Positions 44,629 through 53,717 of a stretch of 64,000 nucleotides of DNA are shown here, piece after piece. Position 1 is the first letter of the stretch, and the number at the start of each line of letters is the position of its first letter. The stretch comes from Actinomadura atramentaria DSM 43919 (GTDB lineage Bacteria > Actinomycetota > Actinomycetes > Streptosporangiales > Streptosporangiaceae): the NCBI RefSeq assembly GCF_000381885.1, contig NZ_KB907215.1:1-64000 (forward strand), read 5' to 3'. The notes under the pieces are model-generated. The model was not told the origin of the DNA and ran no database searches. It worked only from the letters and a program-made list of their open reading frames with translations. The position numbers and the translations under genes are program-made.

Positions 44629-46881
44629 TCAACCGGATTCGGGCAATGCCGCCATGAGCCGCCGGTACTCGTCCACGAGACGGCCGTCCGCGGCCGTGCC
44701 GCGCAGCGCACGCCGCGCGGCGTCCAGCCGCTTCCGCGCCTTTTCCTCGGTCGGCGGCGACCCGCCCCGGTCGAGAAGGTGGGCGTAGGGAGTTCGGTTG
44801 CGTTCGGCGTTGAGGTCGGCGAAGGCCGGGTGGGCGAGCATCCGTTTCCACCTGGGGAAGTCGAAGAGGCCGGGGCGGAGGGCTTCGACGGCGAGGTGGC
44901 AGGCCGCTTCGGGGCGGTCGGGGAGGACGGCGGCGATCAGGGCGAGGCGCTGGGCGCCGAGGAGGCGGCGCGCCGGGTCGTCGGCGGCGGTGCCCGGGTC
45001 GCCGTACAGCGCGCGGTGGAGCGCGCGGACGCGTGCCGCGACGGTGGCGAGGGCGGGCGAGCCGTGGCCGAGGACGTCGGCGGCGCGGCGCAGGTCGAGC
45101 CGGGCGAGCGCGTCGCGGGCGAGGGCGGCGAGCGGCGCGTCGGGGCCGAGGCGGCACAGCACGCGGCCGCCGTCCTGGTCGACGGGGACGACGCCGTCGC
45201 CGCGGCCCAGCGCCACCGCGCGCAGGCGGCAGCCGGTCCGCAGGGACCATTCGATTCCGGCGAAGATCATTGCGTTGACGGTGACCGGCTTGCCGGGATT
45301 GAGGACCAGGACGACCTCGTCCACGCCCCACAGGCTCGCCGGATCGACCAGGCCGCGCGGCCGGTCCGCGCCGCCCAGCGCCGCCGCGACCCGCGCCTTC
45401 GCGTCGGCCTCCGACCCGGCCGCCGAGGGCAGCGGGCCGATGACCGCCGCCTCGAACGCGGGGTCGGACACGCGGGACTTCATGCGCGCGGCGAGGCTTC
45501 CGGCGCGCTCCGCGGTCTCTTCCGTGGCGAGCAGCCGAAGGCGGACGCGGGGCGGCCGGGCCAGGCCCTTGCTCTGCCGCAGCACCCAGTCGTAGACGCG
45601 TTCGAGACCGTCGAGGCCGCCCGCGTCGGCGGGATCGCCGTCCGGCCGCAAACCCACGCACATCAGGACGAGGACGTCGCCGCTGCCGAGCACCGGCCAG
45701 ACGGGCAGTCCGCGCTTCGCGGCGAGGCCGACGAGGGCGTCCTCGTCCTTCTGCCAGCGGTCGGCCGCCTGTTGGATCGTCTTCGGGAGCAGGCCGCCCG
45801 CGCCGGTGAGCTGCGCGCGGTGGGTCGCGGCCGCGCCGACGAGGTCCGTCAGCGCGGAGTCCGTCAGGAGGTCGGCGCAGCGGCCCCGGACGCCGTCGAG
45901 GTGGGCGGCGGTCGCGCGGATGCGGTCGGCCATGCCGTGCGTCTCGTCGCTCGGTCGGCGGAGGGCGGCCAGGAGTTCGTCCAGCCGGGCGCGGACGCGC
46001 GGAGCGAGTCCGGGAGCGTCGTCTTCTATGCGCTTCTCCAGCTCAAGCACGTACCAGCGGCGCAGCAGCGACTGGTCCAGCGCTTCGCCGCGGACGACGC
46101 GCTCGAAGAACGCCGCGCGGATCGCCGTGCCGGGCTTGTGCAGCCGGTCGCGGGCGCCCCGCCCCAGCTCGGGCGGGACGGTCGGCGAACGCAGCGCGCG
46201 GCGCAGCGTGTCGGTGCGGCAGCGCTGGCGTTCGGCGAGCAATCCCCAGACGTCCGCGTTCGCCGGATCGGCCAGGACGAGTTCGTCGAAGTGCCGCTGC
46301 CGCAGCAGCCAGTCGTTCAGCGACTCCACGCGCGGGACCAGGTCCGGCGGGCGGTAGGGCGCGTCCGCGCGGTCGACCGGGACGACGCTCACCGGGACGT
46401 CCGCCTGGGGCGCGGCCAGCAGCGCGCCGAAGCCCATCGCGTACGCGCCCGTCCCGGACGTGACGAGGCACGTCTCCGGCGGACGCGCCGCGAGTTCCGC
46501 CGCCGTCGCGGCGAGCGCGGCCCCGGCCGCCGGCGCGGCGGTCCGCGCGACGCGGACGTCGTCGCCGGTGAAGCGGTGCCCGAACAGGCCCGCCGGGCGG
46601 CGGAACAACTCCGCGACGCGCTCCGCGTGCTCGGTGTACGGGCCGAGCCAGGCGTGCTCGGAACTCGGGGTGGCCAGCAGGAGCAGGCGGTCCACGGCGA
46701 TGCCCGCCTTGTCAAGCCCGGCGAGCGTCTTGTGGAGCGGCCTGCGGTGCCGGGGCTCCGCATCCGCGCCGACGGGATCGACGGGATCGCCCTCGACGCT
46801 CCTGGCGCTGAGCCCGAGATCCCCCGCGCCGACCGCATGGACCAGCAGCACCCCGCCGCGTTCTCCTGCCGCGCGCGTCAC
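44629..46881 (-). CDS. Tandem-CARF, HEPN-motif protein (predicted cyclic-oligoadenylate-activated RNase)
   Basis: 750 residues. An N-terminal Rossmann-like region has LLLLATPSSEHAW and LVTSGTGAYAMGFG (139-152), like the GTxxM loop of CARF domains in Csm6/Csx1. A second such region has LLATEETAER (450-459) and NPGKPVTVNAM (528-538). The C-terminus carries RNRTPYAH (694-701), matching the HEPN RNase motif Rx4-6H. A possible degenerate HEPN motif is RGARDRLH (241-248). This suggests a single-chain pseudo-dimer of the Csm6 type. The GTG overlaps the preceding stop (GTGA), making it the last gene of the type III operon. The activity is inferred. Confidence 0.75.
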   Translation of the reverse strand: MTRAAGERGGVLLVHAVGAGDLGLSARSVEGDPVDPVGADAEPRHRRPLHKTLAGLDKAGIAVDRLLLLATPSSEHAWLGPYTEHAERVAELFRRPAGLFGHRFTGDDVRVARTAAPAAGAALAATAAELAARPPETCLVTSGTGAYAMGFGALLAAPQADVPVSVVPVDRADAPYRPPDLVPRVESLNDWLLRQRHFDELVLADPANADVWGLLAERQRCRTDTLRRALRSPTVPPELGRGARDRLHKPGTAIRAAFFERVVRGEALDQSLLRRWYVLELEKRIEDDAPGLAPRVRARLDELLAALRRPSDETHGMADRIRATAAHLDGVRGRCADLLTDSALTDLVGAAATHRAQLTGAGGLLPKTIQQAADRWQKDEDALVGLAAKRGLPVWPVLGSGDVLVLMCVGLRPDGDPADAGGLDGLERVYDWVLRQSKGLARPPRVRLRLLATEETAERAGSLAARMKSRVSDPAFEAAVIGPLPSAAGSEADAKARVAAALGGADRPRGLVDPASLWGVDEVVLVLNPGKPVTVNAMIFAGIEWSLRTGCRLRAVALGRGDGVVPVDQDGGRVLCRLGPDAPLAALARDALARLDLRRAADVLGHGSPALATVAARVRALHRALYGDPGTAADDPARRLLGAQRLALIAAVLPDRPEAACHLAVEALRPGLFDFPRWKRMLAHPAFADLNAERNRTPYAHLLDRGGSPPTEEKARKRLDAARRALRGTAADGRLVDEYRRLMAALPESG

Positions 46882-49424
46882 CGACTGTCGCGTCTCCCGC
46901 CGTCTTTCCGACGCCCGCCGTCCCGCCCGTTCCCAGCCCCGCCGCTCTGCCCGCCGTTCCCGGCACCACCGCCGCCCCGACCGCCGTTCCCGCCGCGTCC
47001 GGCGCCTTGCCCCCCGCCACGCCCGCCGCCGTCGCCGCGACCGCCCTGACCGCCGCCGGAGCCGCCCCGGCCGCCGCCGCTCCCCGCGCCGCGCGTGCTG
47101 TCTCGGGCGCCGCCTCGTTCACCGCGCCGACCGCCGTTCCCGGCGCGTCCGCCGCGCGGACCGCCCTGGCCGCCGTTGTCGGAGTCGTTGCCCTTGCCCT
47201 TCAAGGGCTCCGCGGGATAGACGCGCAGTGCGTTGGCCGTGCTCGCCGTCGCGGGGGGCAGGGAGCGGCCGCGGCCCGGCGCGATCTCCTTGCCCGCGAC
47301 CTCCTCGTTGGCGGTGAACCACTCGTACGCGACGCCGTGCGGGTTGGGCGGTGTGGGCGAGTTTCCGCGCATCGTGCCGGGCCGCGTCCGCGGGTAATGG
47401 ACGGGCAGGTCATCGACGCCTCGCGCGACCGCGAGGAACGCGGCCTCGATCTCGCGCAAACCCGGGTGGGAGGCCAGGATTTCGGAGTACTCGGCGCGCA
47501 GTTCACCCAACTTGGCCGCGTCGATGGACGCAGGTTGCGCTGCGCCCAGGTCCGCGTAGTAGGCACGCAACTGATCGGTCGAGTGCAGCTCCGTGTGTTC
47601 GTGATCCAGCGTGAGGCGGACGCTGCCGAAGCCCAGCGGCTTCCCGAAGCCCATCCGGTGGAAATGCCCGTCCGGAAGGTCGAGCAGCCACAGCAGCGCG
47701 CCGAGTTCGACGCCGTCCAGGTCCTGGACGTCGATGGTGAACGTGAACTCCGTGCCCGGATTGATCCAGCCGGAGACCGAGCGGTTCTGGTTGTCGCGCT
47801 GTTCCTCGGCCGTGGTGGCGAACGTTCTATTAAGTCCAGTGAGAACCGGCTTCTGCGCATCGCCCCCGTCCGGCTTGCGGGGTCTGCGGAACTCCCGGTA
47901 AACATTCCCGAGAAGCTGCTGCGACGGGTCCTGCGTCGTACTTCCGGGATCTTCCCAGTAGTTCGGCTGCGCGGTCTCAGCGGCGTGATGCCAGTACGCC
48001 TTCCGGCCGCGGAGCCCCCGTTCCTGGCGGTAGATCTTCTCCTTCTCGGCTCTGTCCTCGATCGCCGCTCCCGCATCTCCCTTCTTATCCGACCAGTAGA
48101 AACGGCCTTGAGAAGGCTTCGGGCTGCCCAGGATCGCCAGCGGCAACCCGTCACCGGCGAAGGTGCGAACGGCGTCCGCCGGATCGGTTTCGCATGCGAC
48201 CGGACCGATGCGCACCCGACCCCGGTACGCCGCCGGAGAAACACCCGAACCCTGCGGCGCGACCCAGCCGAACACGCGATCGGCCGGGGAGAACTCCTTG
48301 TAGGAGGCGGCCGGGCGCAGTGTCGGATGGACCATCTCGGCCGGGGGCAAGGCGGACAGGTCGCGCGGGATCAGCACCGGGAATAGATCGACGACTTCCT
48401 CTCCTTCGAACAGGGCGTAACATATCGAGCCAGCCTTGAGACGCTTACTCTCCTCGTCCCAAAGATGCGGGCTCAGGGCCAGTTCCTCGCCTTCGTCGGC
48501 AGCCCGCCGCGCCGGCTCGCCATCACCTGCGAGACCGTTCGCCGCATAGTCGCCGATGAGCCGGTCCCAGCGGGAAATCATCCCGTGCAGCACCAACGTG
48601 TCAGCGTCCTTATCGAACAAAAAGACACTCTCACACTTTTTGCCGATCACGTTTCGACCGGTGACGAAAGCGATTCCTTTCCGAAAATTCTCCCGCCCCC
48701 GAGCACCCGGACCCCGCCGGGTCTGCTCTACTGATCGAATCTCAACGATGAAGGGCAGCCTCCCCTCCTTTCCCTGCAACTTGACCATCACTTGCTGGCG
48801 ATGCTTCGGGACGATCCCCTGAGTTTTATTCTCGTCGCAGTATGCGTGGTAGACCGCATGGCTCATCAACTCGATGTCGAGCACATCGTTCTCGGCGTCC
48901 GCTGTGATGACACGGACCGGCCGCATCTGCAGCGCGTCGCCCGCGACGCGTCGCCAGCCCAGCGGTTGGTCGTGCGCCTCGAAGACGCCGAACCGCGAGT
49001 CGGTGATCGTCTCGTACGCGGACCGCAGGGCGCCCTTCACCGACGTCGCCGGGAAATGCGGACGGCCGTCACGCAAGAGCACCGGATACGTCAGATGGTC
49101 TTCCTCGCCGGACGGTGCGACGCGCGCGCGGGCCGGGTCGAGAAGCAGCAACGGTGTTTGTGTCGTGAGGCGGACGGCGATGCGGCCCGTCCAGCGGTCC
49201 GGGTGAAGCCGGTCACGGAAAGGAGGCTTCCCGTCCCTCAACGACTCGGGCAGGCCGTCGCGGGGATGTGCCGGGACGAACGTGTACGGGTTCAGGAAAG
49301 GCTCATCCGGGGCGGGACCGGAATTCCGGTGCGGGGGCTCGGGCCGGGGTTTGGGCGCTTCCCCTCTCAGCGGGCGATAAAGAGGCATGCTGCTCGGACT
49401 GGGCTTCTTCGATTCCTCGGTCAT
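46878..49424 (-). CDS. RAMP-superfamily CRISPR protein (TIGR03986-like, Cas7 group) with RGG-type tail
   Basis: 848 residues. RAMP features: RIAVRLTTQTPLLLLDP at the start of a ferredoxin-like fold, FPATSVKGALRSAYETITDS (the SxKGxLR loop that contacts target RNA in Cas7 proteins) and a late glycine-rich loop HRMGFGKPLGFGSVRL. Residues 745-848 are an extreme Gly/Arg/Asn tail (GGRGDGGGRGGGQGAGRGG) resembling eukaryotic RGG RNA-binding tails. It probably forms part of the type III backbone. It overlaps csx19 upstream and the CARF-HEPN gene downstream. Confidence 0.85.
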   Translation of the reverse strand: MTEESKKPSPSSMPLYRPLRGEAPKPRPEPPHRNSGPAPDEPFLNPYTFVPAHPRDGLPESLRDGKPPFRDRLHPDRWTGRIAVRLTTQTPLLLLDPARARVAPSGEEDHLTYPVLLRDGRPHFPATSVKGALRSAYETITDSRFGVFEAHDQPLGWRRVAGDALQMRPVRVITADAENDVLDIELMSHAVYHAYCDENKTQGIVPKHRQQVMVKLQGKEGRLPFIVEIRSVEQTRRGPGARGRENFRKGIAFVTGRNVIGKKCESVFLFDKDADTLVLHGMISRWDRLIGDYAANGLAGDGEPARRAADEGEELALSPHLWDEESKRLKAGSICYALFEGEEVVDLFPVLIPRDLSALPPAEMVHPTLRPAASYKEFSPADRVFGWVAPQGSGVSPAAYRGRVRIGPVACETDPADAVRTFAGDGLPLAILGSPKPSQGRFYWSDKKGDAGAAIEDRAEKEKIYRQERGLRGRKAYWHHAAETAQPNYWEDPGSTTQDPSQQLLGNVYREFRRPRKPDGGDAQKPVLTGLNRTFATTAEEQRDNQNRSVSGWINPGTEFTFTIDVQDLDGVELGALLWLLDLPDGHFHRMGFGKPLGFGSVRLTLDHEHTELHSTDQLRAYYADLGAAQPASIDAAKLGELRAEYSEILASHPGLREIEAAFLAVARGVDDLPVHYPRTRPGTMRGNSPTPPNPHGVAYEWFTANEEVAGKEIAPGRGRSLPPATASTANALRVYPAEPLKGKGNDSDNGGQGGPRGGRAGNGGRRGERGGARDSTRGAGSGGGRGGSGGGQGGRGDGGGRGGGQGAGRGGNGGRGGGGAGNGGQSGGAGNGRDGGRRKDGGRRDSR

Positions 49425-49951
49425 GTGTCCCCCTCCGCCGCCTCGATCGCGATGAGGCGCTCGTCGATCACGTGAGCGTTGCCGTGCTTCGTCTCGCGGC
49501 CGACGTATTCGCAGGTACGGATCAGCGCACGCCCGCCCTCCGGAATCTCGACGGGAACGTGCAGCGTCCCGATCCGCGCGGCCGTCAGCGCCGTCCAGCC
49601 GTCACGAACACCCGCCGCACGCCCCCACACCAGATACGACCCCGGAACACGGTCAATCGTCTCGACGTCCGCGCTGTCCCAACCCGCAGGCAGAGAAGCA
49701 ACATCGTCCGTAAGCACGGAAGCGCGCCCCCCATCACCCGGATCAAGCCACCGCACCTCCACGACCGAATTGAAGACCCGCCCCTCGTAAACGGCGGCGA
49801 GATCCACCGGCCCGTCGACCCCGAAAGCCCGCCCGCCGCGCACGCGGACGACATGGTGCTCCCAGGGCGTCGCGAGGAATCCGATCCCGTCGCAGACGGC
49901 GAGCGCGTCCGCGAGCGACGCGCCGTCGCGGGACGCCGTGTGCAGCTTCAT
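49421..49951 (-). CDS. csx19: Type III-D CRISPR-associated protein Csx19 (TIGR03984-like)
   Basis: 176 residues from MKLHTASRDGASL. The segments ALAVCDGIGFLATPWEHHVV, VYEGRVFNSVVEVRWLDPG and PGSYLVWGRA match my recollection of the small TIGR03984/Csx19 family, which accompanies TIGR03986 and Csx10 in type III-D loci. Its biochemical role is unknown; a complex subunit is likely. The ATG overlaps the stop of the upstream RAMP gene (ATGA) and the stop overlaps the next start. Confidence 0.8.
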   Translation of the reverse strand: MKLHTASRDGASLADALAVCDGIGFLATPWEHHVVRVRGGRAFGVDGPVDLAAVYEGRVFNSVVEVRWLDPGDGGRASVLTDDVASLPAGWDSADVETIDRVPGSYLVWGRAAGVRDGWTALTAARIGTLHVPVEIPEGGRALIRTCEYVGRETKHGNAHVIDERLIAIEAAEGDT

Positions 49952-51405
49952 GCCTCTTCCTCCAGGTATGCGGTCCACGCGGCGCGCAGCGCGGGCGTCG
50001 CCAGCGCGTCGGGGAGCGTCGCGCCGTCCGGCCAGCGGCCGCCGCGCAGGTCCACGGACTCGACGGCCACGTCCCCGAACCCGCGCCCCGTCCGCCCGCC
50101 GAGCGGCACCCGTCCGCCCGCGAGGTCGCGCAGGACGACGAGCAGCAGCGCGACGGCGCGGTCCGCGTCCGCGCCGAGCCGCGTCAGGTCGACGGCCAGC
50201 CGGATCGGCTCCCACGCGACGCCGTGCGGTTCGAGGACGCTGAACAGCCGCCCGCGCGCCGCGCCGCCCGTCCACCGGTCGATCGCGACGTGGTCGGCGC
50301 GGTCGAGGCCGGCCTGGGCGAGCCGGTCGCGGACGCCCGCCGGAAGGACGGGCGCGTCGGGGCCGTCGTCGCCGTTCACGACGGCGTCCCAGACGTCGGC
50401 GGGCACGGTCGTCCGGCTGACGCACTCGGCGACGGCCACCGCGCCCCGCCGCGCGTCCGCGTCGCGCCACGGCCCGAACAGCGCGGCCGCGACCCCGGCG
50501 TCGCCGCGCAGCGTCCGCTCGATCAGCTCGGCGCGGCTCCGCAGCGCGCCCTTCACCGAACTGCCGGGCAGGACGAGCGCCACCCGGTCCCCGGCGACGT
50601 CGGTGACGAGCGGCAGCGCGCCGACCATCGCGCCGTCGCCCGGCGCGCGCGTCATGACGGGCGCGGTCGGCGTCCACGCGACGGTGACGGTCAGTTCCTC
50701 GCGGCGCGGCGGCAGCGCCGGATCGGCGGCGACGTCCAGGTCGGCGGCGCGCACCTCGCCGCGCAGGAACGCGATGAGCCCGTCCGCGCTCGTGAAGTCG
50801 TGTTCCTCGACGTCGAGGGGCGTCCGCAGCAGCGACACCGTCCCGAACCCGGTGCCGGACGCCGCGCCGAGCCGGATTCGCTCGGCGGCGAGCGCGTCCA
50901 GCAGCGCCCGGAGCCGCGCGCGGTCGCGGTCGGCCGTCGCGCGACCGCACTCGACGTCCAGCTCGAACCGGACATAGTTCCCGGGTGGGACGACGGTCCG
51001 CGCGTACAGCGCCTCGGACGCGGCCGCGCCGGTCTCCCGGTCGATCGCGACGCCGTACCGGACGGGCAGCGCCGCCGCGTCGACCGGCTCGGTGGGAATC
51101 CCGTCGGCGTCCACGGCGAACGAGGACGCGACAATCCCGTCCCGCACGACAATGCGGCTCGCCCCGACGTCCTCGGCGTCGCCCCACAGCTCGACCGGAT
51201 CGTCCCCGCGCCCCCGCGTCCACGCGCGCAGCGCCCCGGCCAGGCTCGTGCCGGGGACGTGGACGCGGCCCTGCCCGTCCAGCGCGACGGGCAGCGCGTC
51301 GGCGGGGTCGGCGGCGATGCCGCCGACCGCGAGCGGGCTGCGGACGGCGAGCCAGCCGCGCACGCGGAGCCGCAGGTCGAGCGGGCGTCCACGGCGTCCG
51401 GTCAT
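49948..51405 (-). CDS. Two-domain RAMP protein (fused Cas7-like, Csm3-type)
   Basis: 485 residues. Two RAMP units are visible: LRVRGWLAVRSPLAVGG with VPGTSLAGALRAW and GTGFGTVSLL, then TVAWTPTAPVMTRAPG with LPGSSVKGALRSRAELIERT and GGRTGRGFGDVAV. Each has the (T/S)SxxGALR loop and a final G-rich loop. Acidic residues near Asp-rich LWGDAEDVG could cut target RNA as Csm3 does. The ATG has GGGGAGGG upstream and overlaps the csx10-like stop. Confidence 0.85.
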   Translation of the reverse strand: MTGRRGRPLDLRLRVRGWLAVRSPLAVGGIAADPADALPVALDGQGRVHVPGTSLAGALRAWTRGRGDDPVELWGDAEDVGASRIVVRDGIVASSFAVDADGIPTEPVDAAALPVRYGVAIDRETGAAASEALYARTVVPPGNYVRFELDVECGRATADRDRARLRALLDALAAERIRLGAASGTGFGTVSLLRTPLDVEEHDFTSADGLIAFLRGEVRAADLDVAADPALPPRREELTVTVAWTPTAPVMTRAPGDGAMVGALPLVTDVAGDRVALVLPGSSVKGALRSRAELIERTLRGDAGVAAALFGPWRDADARRGAVAVAECVSRTTVPADVWDAVVNGDDGPDAPVLPAGVRDRLAQAGLDRADHVAIDRWTGGAARGRLFSVLEPHGVAWEPIRLAVDLTRLGADADRAVALLLVVLRDLAGGRVPLGGRTGRGFGDVAVESVDLRGGRWPDGATLPDALATPALRAAWTAYLEEEA

Positions 51406-53717
51406 GATCCCTCCCCGGTCAGGGCGCGCCGCCGGGTGTGCGCGGCGAGGCAGGCGGTGAGCAGGCTGCGGCGCGCCTCGCGCAGCAGTTCGCGGCGCAG
51501 GCGCGCGGCGCCGTCGGCGGTGACGGCGAGGTCGTCGCCGGTGCGGCCGAGCGCCGTCCAGACCGTGTCGGCGGCGAGCAGGACGCGCAGTCGCTCGCCG
51601 ATCCGCGCGGCGTCGTCCCAGCGGCGGACGAGCCGGTCGATCCGGGGGCCGACGTCCTCGGCGTCGAGCAGCCGCCGGAGCGCGTTCAGCCGGGTCGGGG
51701 TGAGGCCGGTGAGTCCTTCGAGCAGCGCGTCGTCGGCGGCGGCCCGTTCCGCCGCGCGCCAGATCTCGGCGCGCCACGCGGCGCGTTCGACGATCCGCGC
51801 GGCGGCGTGCGCGGGCGTGCCGGGTTCTAGCGGGACGCGCACCGGTGCGGGGCGCGTGTCCGTCCTGTCTCGGCGGCGCAGTGTGGGGCGCTCCAGCAGC
51901 GGCGCGTTCACCCTGATCTGGCCGAAACCCTCGCCGCGTCGCAGCCCGAGTCCGGCGGTCTCGACTTCGGCGAGCGCAGCCGCGTCGACCTCGCCGCGCA
52001 CGTCGAACGTCAGGCAGCCGCCCGCCGCGAGGCCGAGCAGGGTTGGCCGGGGCAGGCCCCAGCCGGTGTGCCACGACTCGGTGCGGGCGATCTCGAACAG
52101 CGTCGGAATCGTCCTGTCCCCGGAGACAGGCGTGCGCACGCGCGCCGGGTCGTCCGCGGGCGTCGGAATCGTGCCGTTCTCGGAGACGGGCGTGCGCACG
52201 CGCGCCGGGTCGTCCGCGGGCGTCGGGATCGACTCGTTCCCGGCGACGGGCGTCAGCTCCGCGCCGAGCGCCCGGCCCAGCTCGGCGGCGACCGCGTCGG
52301 CGGTGAGCGCCGCACCGAGCCGGGCGTCGCGCAGCAGCAGGTCCGACAGCAGCCAGACGCGCAGCCGGCCGCCGACCGCCCGCGGCCGGGGCTCGGCGGC
52401 CGCGCCGACCTCCGCCGTCGCGAGGCCGTAGTCGTCCTTGCGCGACCGGCCGAGCCGCCAGTCGCCGCCGAGCGCCGCCGCCCAGTCCCCGTCGAGCACG
52501 CCGCCGCGGACGCGGACCTCGGCGGCCAGGACGGTCCCCGCCGCGAGCGCGCGGTAGGCGTAGACGCCGCCGATCGCGCGCGTCGGCCGCTGCGAGCCGT
52601 CCTCGATCGTGTTGTGCATCCGCGTGACGAACCGCGGACGGTGGACCTCGAACTCGTCCGGATCGTCCGGAACGTAACCGGCGCGCAGCCGCTCGGCGGG
52701 ACCGTCCGCCGCCGCGAGCGCGCGGTTGACGAGCCTGTCCCCGCCCGCCTTCGGCGCGAACAGCACGCGCGGCACCGGCAGGCCGCGCCGCCCGCCGACC
52801 ACGGGCGTCGCGGCGGTCACCACGAGGTCGCCGCGGCGCGCGGCGGCGGCCGCGGTCGGCCCGAGGCGGCGCAGCACCTCCGGCAGCAGCATCCAGCCGG
52901 GCGCGTGGTCGCGGCCGAGGACGTGGTTGCCGATCGTCCGGTCGTGCGCGAGCAGCGGCGCGGTGAGCGTCAGGGTCAGCGCCGCGCGCTCCCAGCCGTC
53001 GCCCGCCGCGTACTCCGCGCCGGTGGGACGGCCCGTGCGGCGGCCCGCGCGGCGCGGCGCGGGCGGCGGGACGAGGCCGCCGCGCAGCGCGTCCTCCCAG
53101 CGGTCCGGCGCGGGGGCGAGGTCGAGGCGGCAGCGGCCCGCGCCGCGCCGCCGCTTCGCGCCGACGCCCTCGACCAGGCGCGCGCCCGCCCAGAGGACGG
53201 CGCGCGCCGCCGCGTCCTGGGCCTCGTCGAGGCCGTCCGGGAGCGTCACCGCGCCGGTCAGGGTGACGCCGCCGCGCGCGAACTCCTCGAAGCGGACCTT
53301 GCGGTCGGCGGCGGCGCCGGTCTCCGGGTCGATCTCGACGCCCGGCCGCAGGAGCGTGACGGCCGCGCGCACCTCGTCGTTCGCGGCGAGCGCGCGGCGC
53401 AGGTCCGCCGGGTAGCGCAGCGCGCCGTCCCAGACGAGCGCGCCCGGGATCGGCGCCTCCCCGTCCGTCCCGCGCTGGCCGCCGAACAGGTGGACGACCC
53501 AGGCGTGCGCGGGCCCGGCCGGGCCACCGTCCAGCGCGTGCGCGGCGACTTCGCACCCGTCGCGCCAGACGCCGTTCATTGATTTGGCGGGGACGTGCGG
53601 GAGTCCGTCCTCCGGGTCGCGGTCCACGAGGCGGTCGGCGTAGCCGTGCGCACCGGTGCCCGTCCCGATGCGCCAATCGGACAACATGCGCAACGCGAGG
53701 TCGATGCGGCGGCTCAT
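51402..53717 (-). CDS. csx10: Csx10-like large RAMP protein with internal 20-residue tandem repeat
   Basis: 771 residues. N-terminal RAMP: LALRMLSDWRIGTGTGAHGY and LPHVPAKSMNGVWRDGCE, then a second one: LTLTLTAPLLAHDRTIGNHV, THE loop TRMHNTIEDGSQRPTRAIGG and RSRKDDYGLA. Between it and a late GLRRGEGFGQIRVN loop lies a perfect 60-bp DNA repeat (52,101-52,252) giving IPTPADDPARVRTPVS twice and a partial third copy. The last ~200 residues are helical and may act as a small-subunit-like part, since no separate Cas11 gene is seen. Csx10 is the marker of type III-D. Confidence 0.8.
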   Translation of the reverse strand: MSRRIDLALRMLSDWRIGTGTGAHGYADRLVDRDPEDGLPHVPAKSMNGVWRDGCEVAAHALDGGPAGPAHAWVVHLFGGQRGTDGEAPIPGALVWDGALRYPADLRRALAANDEVRAAVTLLRPGVEIDPETGAAADRKVRFEEFARGGVTLTGAVTLPDGLDEAQDAAARAVLWAGARLVEGVGAKRRRGAGRCRLDLAPAPDRWEDALRGGLVPPPAPRRAGRRTGRPTGAEYAAGDGWERAALTLTLTAPLLAHDRTIGNHVLGRDHAPGWMLLPEVLRRLGPTAAAAARRGDLVVTAATPVVGGRRGLPVPRVLFAPKAGGDRLVNRALAAADGPAERLRAGYVPDDPDEFEVHRPRFVTRMHNTIEDGSQRPTRAIGGVYAYRALAAGTVLAAEVRVRGGVLDGDWAAALGGDWRLGRSRKDDYGLATAEVGAAAEPRPRAVGGRLRVWLLSDLLLRDARLGAALTADAVAAELGRALGAELTPVAGNESIPTPADDPARVRTPVSENGTIPTPADDPARVRTPVSGDRTIPTLFEIARTESWHTGWGLPRPTLLGLAAGGCLTFDVRGEVDAAALAEVETAGLGLRRGEGFGQIRVNAPLLERPTLRRRDRTDTRPAPVRVPLEPGTPAHAAARIVERAAWRAEIWRAAERAAADDALLEGLTGLTPTRLNALRRLLDAEDVGPRIDRLVRRWDDAARIGERLRVLLAADTVWTALGRTGDDLAVTADGAARLRRELLREARRSLLTACLAAHTRRRALTGEGS
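52101..52252 (-). repeat. 60-bp in-frame tandem repeat within the csx10-like gene
   Basis: Units start at 52,101, 52,161 and 52,221 (third partial). The CGTGCGCACGCGCGCCGGGT and following CGTCCGCGGG blocks are identical in units one and two. A period of exactly 60 keeps the reading frame. There are no spacers, so it is not a CRISPR array. Confidence 0.9.

Noticed and set aside
52101..52252. Possible small CRISPR array at the 60-bp period
   Set aside because: Units are contiguous and in frame inside a gene, with no spacer variation.
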